DNA from: Porticoccaceae bacterium
GTDB lineage: Bacteria; Pseudomonadota; Gammaproteobacteria; Pseudomonadales; Porticoccaceae
Length of the DNA: 11,855 nt
Assembly (NCBI GenBank): GCA_003491845.1
Contig: DNBN01000044.1
Span: 1-11,855, forward strand
Direction: 5' to 3'
A model generated the notes under the pieces. The model saw only the letters and a list, made by a program, of their open reading frames with translations. It was not told where the DNA came from and ran no database searches. Numbering within the stretch: position 1 is the stretch's first letter; each line of letters opens with the position of its first letter. Below, in pieces: positions 1 through 6,021 of this stretch. A program made the translations under genes and the position numbers.

Positions 1-983
1 TCTAGATCTCCCTCAATGACTAACGAGGAGACATCATACTCATTATCATAAAACTCTGGGTTGTATCTAATTGCCTGAAGATCGCCAACGTTTGGATCAT
101 AGGCGCTGTAGGAGCCCGACTCTGATTTCTGTGTGAGGTATGAAGCTGTGGCAGCCCAATTATCATTGATTTCCCAACGCAAGGCCGCACGCCAACCAGT
201 TAGGTTGTAATCATTTGTATCATCAGCAACTACGTCTGCGTTGTCCAGTGTTCCCCAACCTGAGGGGGTTCCGTTCGGCGCAGCCTGGTCGTTATCGATC
301 GTGTGACCATATACATTATCCACAAAACCGCCATCTTTAGCTTTGTAGGCAACCAGTCTAGCAGTGAGTTTGTCTTCAATTAGCGGCGTGTTGATAACAA
401 TGGAGCCATCATAGCTTCCTTCACCTTCAGATCCGTTACGAAAACTGCCATCCAGAATAACTTCGGAAACATTCATTTCAGGTTTATTAGTGATTACCTT
501 TAACGTACCTGCCTGCGAATCGGCGCCATACAGTGTACCTTGGGGCCCTTCAAGAGCCTCCACACGGGCTATATCAACCATTCGAATTGAAGGCTGCTGA
601 CCTGATGTGCTCATTGACAGTTCATCCAAATAAACTGCGGATGTTGACTCCCCTACATATCCAGCGCTAGTTGTAGCACCCCGGAAAACCACGGTGGCGC
701 TGCCGGCACCATAATCCAAAACCGTAACACCGGGCATAAACCTTGAGTAGTCAGAAAGTCCGCGTGCTCCCATTTCCTTGAGGTCATCTCCGGTCAATGC
801 TTGGACGCTTGCTGGGATATCCATGATTGACTCAGACCGTTTTCGCGCAGTTACTAGAACTTCTTCAATTGCTCTTGAGGAAGTCTCTGTGTCTTCGGCA
901 AAGGCAAAGGGCGTTATTCCTAAAGCAAAACTAATTGCCGTTGAAAGTGGTGAAATCTTCCATTTAGATTTGTGGATGCTCAT
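1..983 (-). CDS. TonB-dependent outer-membrane receptor, N-terminal part (3' end beyond the window)
   Basis: This is an outer-membrane active transporter that uses TonB/ExbBD energy. Translating the minus strand from ATG at 983-981 gives 327 open residues up to the window edge. Residues 1-29 form a Sec signal peptide: basic start (MSIHKSKWK), hydrophobic core, and an AFA cleavage site before Glu30. A TonB-box-like segment IEEVLVTARKR follows at about 39-49. The plug domain then runs to about residue 170, with IPASVQALTGDDL, RGLSDYSRFMPGV and the conserved ARVEALEGPQGTLYG and GTLKVITNKP blocks. The rest is early beta-barrel, ending in YDNEYDVSSLVIEGDL. A GGGAGAA ribosome-binding site lies 7 bases before the start. 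Family members usually have 700-900 residues, so more than half is missing. The plug resembles the group common in marine gammaproteobacteria and sphingomonads. The substrate cannot be read from sequence; the neighbours suggest a methylated organic compound. Family is certain, ligand unknown. Confidence 0.95.
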   Translation of the reverse strand, partial: MSIHKSKWKISPLSTAISFALGITPFAFAEDTETSSRAIEEVLVTARKRSESIMDIPASVQALTGDDLKEMGARGLSDYSRFMPGVTVLDYGAGSATVVFRGATTSAGYVGESTSAVYLDELSMSTSGQQPSIRMVDIARVEALEGPQGTLYGADSQAGTLKVITNKPEMNVSEVILDGSFRNGSEGEGSYDGSIVINTPLIEDKLTARLVAYKAKDGGFVDNVYGHTIDNDQAAPNGTPSGWGTLDNADVVADDTNDYNLTGWRAALRWEINDNWAATASYLTQKSESGSYSAYDPNVGDLQAIRYNPEFYDNEYDVSSLVIEGDL

Positions 984-1050
984 TTTTTTGTTCTCCCTCG
1001 CTGATTGAACATTAGAAAGCTACGCTAATGGATTACTCATAACACCAAAG

Positions 1051-1074
1051 TCTCAATATGAGAGTTTTTAAACT
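1051..1074. repeat. Two abutting short inverted repeats in the receptor leader
   Basis: TCTCAATATGAGA (1051-1063) has 5-base arms around ATA. AGTTTTTAAACT (1063-1074) has 5-base arms around TT. They sit between the CCTATAGG palindrome (1081-1088) and the receptor start at 983. They could be protein-binding half-sites or a weak hairpin in the receptor mRNA leader. The stems are short and AT-rich, so they are poor terminators. The function is not established. Confidence 0.35.
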
Positions 1075-1080
1075 ACCTCC

Positions 1081-1088
1081 CCTATAGG
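1081..1088. promoter_or_regulatory. CCTATAGG palindrome, copy 1 (upstream of the receptor)
   Basis: This is a perfect 8-base palindrome in the 116-base gap between the sulfotransferase stop and the receptor start, 97 bases before the receptor ATG. Read on the minus strand it continues as GGGGAGG. The same octamer occurs in the two other promoter-bearing gaps at 3211 and 5942, and I did not see it inside any gene. It is a candidate operator for a shared regulator. No binding factor could be identified. Confidence 0.5.
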
Positions 1089-1099
1089 AATGGAATATT

Positions 1100-3100
1100 T
1101 TATTTGGTCATGCGGGGTTGGTATTTCTCGGGCAGTTCCTCTAACAAGGGCTCTAAAATTTCTATGAGCTCGCCGATGTGAGGTTCATAATTTTTCCATA
1201 AATTTACCGAACTTGCGTAGATAGGCTTGCGAACCTGCTCTGAACTGGCGGTTTTGACCGCTCGGTCTGTTTCATGAAAGCGAAGACAAGCGTCCTCAAA
1301 GGGCAAGTCACAATGGTCAAGGATACGTCGGACTTGTGTCTCCAAATCATCTACTACATCTTCATAGTGAACATCTAAAACATAGCCGGGGAGCACACTA
1401 TGCCAATAATCCATAATTCGCTGATACTCAAGGTAGTACTCTCCCAGCTCACAAAGATCATAGCTAAAGGGCTGCCCGCTAGCAAAAAGCTGTTTATAAC
1501 TACCAAAGGTGCTATCTAGTGGATGACGTCGGGCGTTGATTATTTTTGCATTGGGAAGCATAAGCTTTAGCAAGCCGCAGTAGATAAAATTGTTAGGATT
1601 TTTATCAATAAAGCGCGGCTTGTCAGAACGATATTTTTTGGTTCTGTTGAGATAGTCGAGGCCGATATCAGACCAAGATTGTGAATTGTTTTCACGCATG
1701 TTTTCAGGAAAATGCGTCCCGCGAGGGCTCTTTAGTTTTTGGTCTTGAACTAACTGAGCAAGATCGCTCAGCTCATGAGTTCCCTCAACATAACTATGGC
1801 TGGCAAGAATTTGCTCTATGAGGGTTGAGCCCGATCTAGGGAGACCTATTACCAATATGGGAGAGGGATCTGCGTTTCCGTTACCCGCCTGCTCTTCTAA
1901 AAACTCTGGTGTAAAAACGTTGATAATATTGTTGATCAGCATTTCGTGACTCACTGGATCATAAGTCTCTGATTGGCGGCGAGTTTGATTGCAGCGTTCA
2001 AAATAATGAAACGCACGAGCATAATTTTTTCGCCCTTCATACTCTAACCCCAGAGCATTGCAAAGTTGAACGATTGATAGATCTTTCAAATTACTATCTA
2101 GCAATAGCTTCTCCATTTTGGAGACCTCAATATCCTCGAAACGGAAGGTTTTGAGGTTTGCTAGATTCCAATAAGGCTCTGTATTTTGGGGGTTTTCTTC
2201 AATGTTTTTCCGATGCACAGCGATCGCCTCCTGCTGCCGGCCCAGGGTTTTAAGCTGATGAGCTAAACCAGAAAATGCACCCTGATGAGAGGAGGAGTAT
2301 TCAAGGGCTTTAGAATAGGTCTCAATTGCTAATTCGGGGAAATTGCACTGGGCTTGAGTGTTACCTAAAGCGACCATTGATTCGGCGATATCAGGCGTTA
2401 ACTCTACAAGTTTTTGGGCGCTCTCCAGAGCTTGGGGGTACTTGCCAAGCTCCAATTGCATTTTCGACAGATCAAGCCACGCTCTAGAAAAATTAGGCGA
2501 TTTTTGAACGGATCTAAGAAGAAGCATTTCAGCATCATCGTACCGACTATGCTTTGCGGCAACACCTGCAAGTAAACGCATCGCCTCCGAGTGGTTAGGA
2601 TTTTTTCTCAACACGTTACGATAAATATCTTCTGCTTTTTCTGGTTCACCATTTTCCACTAGCTGCAGAGCTTGGTTGAGCTCGTCGGTATAGGAAATGT
2701 CTTGTTGTTCGGATGACTCCCCAGATATAAGTGACTTAGTCAAATCATTGGCACGTTCGATTTTGGCAATTAAGTGCTGGCGGTTTGGTGCCAACTTTTG
2801 GAGGGATTCGTACACCTGAACTGATTTTTCAAATTGCCCTTCCAGCAATAATAGGTCCCCATGTAATTCTTGAGCATTGGCAAACTTAGGAAATTTTTTG
2901 AGTATGGAATTAATGAGGGTTCTAGCATCTTCGAATCTTTTGAGGGTAATCAGAGCTTGCCCTGTCAAACAGAAAATATTGGGATCATCTGGATATTTAT
3001 CCATTCCGGTAACACATAGTTCTAGTGCTTTTTGAGTTTCGCCTGACTTCAAATGCGAAAATGCCGCATCGAATAATGACTTTTTAAGGTTTGAGGACAA
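1100..3100 (-). CDS. TPR-repeat sulfotransferase family protein
   Basis: Predicted cytoplasmic 666-residue protein that would transfer sulfuryl groups from PAPS to an unknown acceptor. Residues 1 to about 370 are tetratricopeptide repeats with recurring A..L and P/N spacing (for example at 8-40, 42-70, 140-170, 205-235 and 240-270), a typical partner-binding scaffold. Residues about 412-640 are a Sulfotransfer_3-type domain. The 5'-phosphosulfate loop is GLPRSGSTLIEQIL at 419-432, RFIDKNP lies near 496-502, and the 3'-phosphate site ARRHPLDSTFGSYKQ at 523-537. No signal peptide is visible. The start is TTG at 3100-3098, chosen because AAGGAG lies 5 bases upstream and it opens the first TPR. 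The gene precedes the receptor on the same strand with 116 bases between, so read-through is possible, though the gap also holds a possible separate promoter. As I recall, such proteins recur beside TonB receptors in marine bacteria. The acceptor, whether protein, glycan or small molecule, is unknown. Confidence 0.92.
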   Translation of the reverse strand: MSSNLKKSLFDAAFSHLKSGETQKALELCVTGMDKYPDDPNIFCLTGQALITLKRFEDARTLINSILKKFPKFANAQELHGDLLLLEGQFEKSVQVYESLQKLAPNRQHLIAKIERANDLTKSLISGESSEQQDISYTDELNQALQLVENGEPEKAEDIYRNVLRKNPNHSEAMRLLAGVAAKHSRYDDAEMLLLRSVQKSPNFSRAWLDLSKMQLELGKYPQALESAQKLVELTPDIAESMVALGNTQAQCNFPELAIETYSKALEYSSSHQGAFSGLAHQLKTLGRQQEAIAVHRKNIEENPQNTEPYWNLANLKTFRFEDIEVSKMEKLLLDSNLKDLSIVQLCNALGLEYEGRKNYARAFHYFERCNQTRRQSETYDPVSHEMLINNIINVFTPEFLEEQAGNGNADPSPILVIGLPRSGSTLIEQILASHSYVEGTHELSDLAQLVQDQKLKSPRGTHFPENMRENNSQSWSDIGLDYLNRTKKYRSDKPRFIDKNPNNFIYCGLLKLMLPNAKIINARRHPLDSTFGSYKQLFASGQPFSYDLCELGEYYLEYQRIMDYWHSVLPGYVLDVHYEDVVDDLETQVRRILDHCDLPFEDACLRFHETDRAVKTASSEQVRKPIYASSVNLWKNYEPHIGELIEILEPLLEELPEKYQPRMTK

Positions 3101-3105
3101 AAGGG

Positions 3106-3111
3106 CTCCTT
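3106..3111 (-). promoter_or_regulatory. Shine-Dalgarno AAGGAG fixing the TTG start of the sulfotransferase
   Basis: On the minus strand AAGGAG is followed by CCCTT and then TTG. This strong site at ideal spacing supports TTG initiation. There is no upstream in-frame ATG with comparable support, and the next in-frame ATG is about 30 codons inside the first TPR. Confidence 0.75.
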
Positions 3112-3210
3112 ACTTTTGATGTGTATGAGGGACGACTCTGTTTTAAGAGGTTAGGGGAATGCAAGCAAGACCGCAAATCATTGCTTTTAGTTTCTGTACA
3201 TACTTCCTAA

Positions 3211-3218
3211 CCTATAGG
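3211..3218. promoter_or_regulatory. CCTATAGG palindrome, copy 2 (divergent spacer)
   Basis: Second perfect copy of the octamer, 48 bases before the ATG of the plus-strand GcvT-like gene and 110 bases before the TTG of the minus-strand sulfotransferase. Read on plus it continues as GAAAAATATT. It could control either or both genes. See the copies at 1081 and 5942. Confidence 0.5.
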
Positions 3219-3266
3219 GAAAAATATTAATATCCTATCTTCAAGCTAGACTACTAAAAACCAGCG

Positions 3267-4490
3267 ATGAAGTATAAAACTATGAAGCAAAGTCCTTTTT
3301 TTAATTTTTTTAATTCCCATAGAGAAGTGACTTTTCACGACTTACAGAAAACCGGAATTGAAGATACAGATTACATCCGATGGAATGAGTTCTTATTGCC
3401 CTTAGATTACGGTGATTCTGAGGCCGAATACTGGGCAATTCGCCGTGAATGTGGTTTATTTGACGTGTCACCCATTCGAAAAATCGCTATCAAAGGCAAG
3501 TCGGCTGGATATCTGCTAGATCATGTATTGACTCGATCGGTAAGCAATTCTCCAGCGATGAGGGGTATTTATGTGGCGTACTGCAATGAGGACGGCAGTA
3601 TGAAAGATGATTCGATTCTTTATAAGTATGCAGAGGATGATTACCTGTTGATGCCCTCAGATATTGATCATTCAGAGCATCTTCGATCTTTTTTTGACCA
3701 ATTGGATATTAACAACGATGAAGTACATATTGCTGAGTGTACAGATAGCTTGTCTGGTGTAGCTTTTCAAGGGCCACTATCGGCGTTTGTTTTATCGTCT
3801 ATGGGATTTGAAACAATTGAAGAGCTTGCTCCCTTTGAGGTTCGCGACTATGAGGTTTCGCAATCAGTATTTAGAGTAGCGCGGATGGGATTCACTGCAG
3901 ATTTAGGTTATGAAGTCTGGTTTGACCCCGCTGATACTAGCTTGCTGCAAGAGCTGATAAAACAAACGAGAAAAGCCACTGATCTCACCATTCCTGGTTA
4001 TGGATTAACCGCGCTGGAGGCTTGTCGGCTAGAGGGTGCTTTTATTGTCGCCGGGTGGGATTTTGCTACCGAAGTTGATCCGGAGCCAGGCTTTAACCGG
4101 TCACCTTTTGAAGTTGGATTGGGTTGGTTGGTGAACTTGGATGGTGAGAAGTTTTTTGGAAAAAAAGCATTGTTAGCCGAACAAAAAGACGGTCAGAAAT
4201 TTACTCTGCGGCAATTTAAAACTGACTCTCGTTCACAGATACCGGATCGCACTGTTGTGTATTCGTTAATTGACGGACAAAAACGATCAATTGGGTTAGT
4301 AAATTGTTCAGCGTGGTCGTGGGGTGAAAATCAGACTATAGGTAATTTGTCGATACATACAGAATACATCGAGTGCGCATCGGCATGGATTATTATAGAT
4401 GAGCATCAAACACCTATTGAAATAGTAAGAGGGTCTTTCGTGAACTTCACCCATCGCAACAAGACTCCTGCTGTTTTACTAGCGAAGTGA
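3267..4490 (+). CDS. GcvT-family aminomethyltransferase / folate-dependent demethylase-like protein, paralogue 1
   Basis: A 407-residue soluble protein of the COG0404 fold (glycine-cleavage T protein, DmdA, LigM, sarcosine and dimethylglycine dehydrogenase C-termini). Family members bind tetrahydrofolate and accept a one-carbon unit. Landmarks are YWAIRRECGLFDVSPI (55-70), the GSMKDDSILYKYAEDDYLL block (110-128) whose Asp pair at 114-115 matches the catalytic Asp region of T proteins, RMGFTADLGYEVW (206-218), YGLTALEACRLEGAF (245-259), and SPFEVGLGWLVNL then FFGKKAL at about 279-302. No gcvH or gcvP is nearby, so a glycine-cleavage role is unlikely. It may demethylate a methylated S, N or O substrate. 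The start is uncertain: ATG 3267 or ATG 3282 (MKQSPFF), neither with a good ribosome-binding site. It stands alone, divergent from the sulfotransferase and convergent with a flavoprotein. A second same-length paralogue lies at 9184. Family sure, substrate unknown. Confidence 0.9.
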   Translation: MKYKTMKQSPFFNFFNSHREVTFHDLQKTGIEDTDYIRWNEFLLPLDYGDSEAEYWAIRRECGLFDVSPIRKIAIKGKSAGYLLDHVLTRSVSNSPAMRGIYVAYCNEDGSMKDDSILYKYAEDDYLLMPSDIDHSEHLRSFFDQLDINNDEVHIAECTDSLSGVAFQGPLSAFVLSSMGFETIEELAPFEVRDYEVSQSVFRVARMGFTADLGYEVWFDPADTSLLQELIKQTRKATDLTIPGYGLTALEACRLEGAFIVAGWDFATEVDPEPGFNRSPFEVGLGWLVNLDGEKFFGKKALLAEQKDGQKFTLRQFKTDSRSQIPDRTVVYSLIDGQKRSIGLVNCSAWSWGENQTIGNLSIHTEYIECASAWIIIDEHQTPIEIVRGSFVNFTHRNKTPAVLLAK

Positions 4491-5786
4491 ATGGCCTCCA
4501 ATGCCTTTGACCCCCTGATGCGTCAGCTCAGCTACAAGAGCAGCGGTATCGATTTCTTGGACGCTAATTTTCTCCCTAAGAGCCAAAGCCGCTGCAGTGC
4601 CAGTTGCTTGGCCCATAGCCATGCATTGAGGCATGCCACGAACAGATGCAAAAGCCACATCATCAGCACAAACTATGCGACCAGCAAACATTAGATTTGC
4701 AACATTAACAGGTATTAGAGAGCGAAATGGAATCGTGTAGTAATTGCCTTTTTGAACGATGGCTTCGTGGGTCATGGAGGCATCAGAACGCATAACATCG
4801 TCAACTGGATTATCACAGCAAACTATTCCATCTGCGAATTTTACTCCGCGAGCAAGATCGCTACCTTTTAGCCTGTAAACGCCGTCTAATTTGCGCGTTT
4901 CGCGAACACCCACTGTTGGTGATAAAAGCGCCATGTGCGAATTGGTAAATCCTGGTACATCGGATTGTAAAAATGTAGCTAGTTGATGGCAGCGTCGGCG
5001 CCCTTCTTGGGTAGCGGCACTTATCGCTGTTGGATCGGTTCCATCAACTCCTCGAATATGCACGGAGTTACAAAAAACACTGCCTTTGTGGAATCCTCTC
5101 ATGAGATATAGTTTTGCTAGATCGGCATGTAATCTCCCTTCCCTAATTCCCCGCGCGGCATGCTGGGTAAAATAGGGGTCGGGATCACTAAAAGCATCTT
5201 CCCAGTTGACTCCTATCATGTGAAATGAACAGGTTACGCCCATAGTGTTGCCATTGCCGTCACCCTTAGAGAAAGAGACTCCTGCTTTGGAGGAAATGTC
5301 CCCGTCGCCAGAGCAATCAATAACAATTTTAGGGGTCACTTTGAACGAACCATTCCGATCAAAACAATTGACAGACTCAATCCAAGATTTAGACATTGAA
5401 GGTTCAATTGCGCAAGTATTAAGGCGGACGTCGACGCCGGATTGCTCTAACATTTCGAACATTGTTAGGGTTGCAATATCATGGTCATAGACGATCTCGG
5501 GTCCAAAATTATCGAGTGTGCAAGGGCGCTTTTCTGCAGCTGGGGGATCCATTCTTTCTAGGCGATTGGTAAGTTCCTCGAGAATACCTCCAATAATCCT
5601 ATCTGCTGGATACGCAGCACCCCATGGCATGCCAGGGCAAAACGCCATAACCCCACCAACTTTGCTGGTCGATTCGACTAATATAACGCTTAAGCCTTGC
5701 CTGCTCGCAGCAACAGACGCGCCAAATCCTGCGGTGCCGCCCCCGACAACTAATACATCGACCTCTTTATCTCTCTGTAAATTCAT
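4479..5786 (-). CDS. FAD-dependent oxidoreductase, PF12831 type
   Basis: A 435-residue flavoprotein with an N-terminal Rossmann FAD site: VDVLVVGGGTAGFGASVAA, with GGGTAG at 15-20 and the ribose-binding acidic residue Glu38 after VILV. Further family marks are KVGGVMAFCPGMPWG (42-56), VIDCSGDGDISSKAG (155-169), VGVRETRKLDG (292-302), and the C-terminal FAD closure NLMFAGRIVCADDVAFAS (364-381) with GQATGTAAALA near 392-402. PF12831 members oxidise diverse small organic substrates and this one cannot be assigned further. There is no signal peptide or membrane segment, so it is probably cytosolic. The start at 5786 places the FAD motif at the usual distance; its ribosome-binding site is weak (GGAGCG lies rather far upstream). 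Its end overlaps the convergent GcvT-like gene by 12 bases. It is transcribed divergently from the main operon across a spacer holding CCTATAGG, so co-regulation is plausible. Confidence 0.9.
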   Translation of the reverse strand: MNLQRDKEVDVLVVGGGTAGFGASVAASRQGLSVILVESTSKVGGVMAFCPGMPWGAAYPADRIIGGILEELTNRLERMDPPAAEKRPCTLDNFGPEIVYDHDIATLTMFEMLEQSGVDVRLNTCAIEPSMSKSWIESVNCFDRNGSFKVTPKIVIDCSGDGDISSKAGVSFSKGDGNGNTMGVTCSFHMIGVNWEDAFSDPDPYFTQHAARGIREGRLHADLAKLYLMRGFHKGSVFCNSVHIRGVDGTDPTAISAATQEGRRRCHQLATFLQSDVPGFTNSHMALLSPTVGVRETRKLDGVYRLKGSDLARGVKFADGIVCCDNPVDDVMRSDASMTHEAIVQKGNYYTIPFRSLIPVNVANLMFAGRIVCADDVAFASVRGMPQCMAMGQATGTAAALALREKISVQEIDTAALVAELTHQGVKGIGGHSLR

Positions 5787-5941
5787 CTTCTAAGTCAAAC
5801 GCTCCAAAATTTTTCAGAAAACCACATCCAAACACCAACTCCGTTGATTGCGGGCCTCTAGTGCATCAGAAAATCGTTGATTGTCAAAGTCTGGCTGAAG
5901 ATCTTAATCCATTCAGTCAATAAAAATACACTTTATATCAT

Positions 5942-5949
5942 CCTATAGG
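5942..5949. promoter_or_regulatory. CCTATAGG palindrome, copy 3 (operon promoter)
   Basis: Third perfect copy of the octamer, 72 bases before the first operon ATG and 155 bases before the divergent flavoprotein start. Its centre is about 27-35 bases upstream of the -10 candidates at 5972-5983. It would therefore occupy the -35 zone, where a class II activator normally binds; no good -35 hexamer is present there. Confidence 0.5.
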
Positions 5950-5971
5950 TCGCGAATGCAGGTGGCTTTGG

Positions 5972-5983
5972 TATAGTTATACT
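5972..5983 (+). promoter_or_regulatory. Candidate -10 elements TATAGT / TATACT
   Basis: TATAGT (5972-5977) runs directly into TATACT (5978-5983), each one base from the TATAAT consensus. They precede the operon start by about 40 bases. The matching -35 positions hold no consensus, consistent with activator dependence. Which hexamer is used cannot be told from sequence. Confidence 0.4.
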
Positions 5984-6021
5984 CAAAAGTCTTCGAGTTT
6001 TTTAAAAGATGAACTATTAGC

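Larger units (their letters stand above)
3101..3266. promoter_or_regulatory. Divergent promoter region between the sulfotransferase and the first GcvT-like gene
   Basis: This 166-base AT-rich spacer must hold the promoters of both flanking genes. It contains CCTATAGG at 3211-3218 and a separated 7-base inverted repeat, GGTTAGG (3149-3155) with CCTAACC (3206-3212), whose right arm runs into the palindrome. Plausible plus-strand -10 elements lie around 3231-3241 (TATCCT, TATCTT), but no convincing -35 is visible. That would fit an activator-dependent promoter. Confidence 0.5.
5787..6021. promoter_or_regulatory. Divergent promoter region upstream of the six-gene operon
   Basis: This 235-base spacer is the longest non-coding stretch. 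It holds the third CCTATAGG (5942-5949), candidate plus-strand -10 hexamers at 5972-5983, and a 9-base direct repeat CGTTGATTG at 5842-5850 and 5875-5883 (33 bases start to start, about three helical turns). No small gene or RNA gene is evident. It must drive the flavoprotein to the left and the operon to the right. Confidence 0.55.

Noticed and set aside
778..1008. Small plus-strand open frame opposite the receptor start
   Set aside because: It is the antisense shadow of the receptor signal peptide and plug, with no family resemblance.
3267..4490. Calling this gene dmdA or ligM
   Set aside because: Both belong to the same broad family, but I cannot show subfamily-specific residues without alignment, and no known dmd or lig partner genes are present.
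4491..5793. Three small plus-strand open frames opposite the PF12831 flavoprotein
   Set aside because: They are antisense shadows of a well-supported gene, with low-complexity, unrecognisable products.
6009..6020. Three-codon open frame ATG-AAC-TAT-TAG just before the operon start
   Set aside because: It is too short to distinguish from chance, and no peptide-attenuator features are present.
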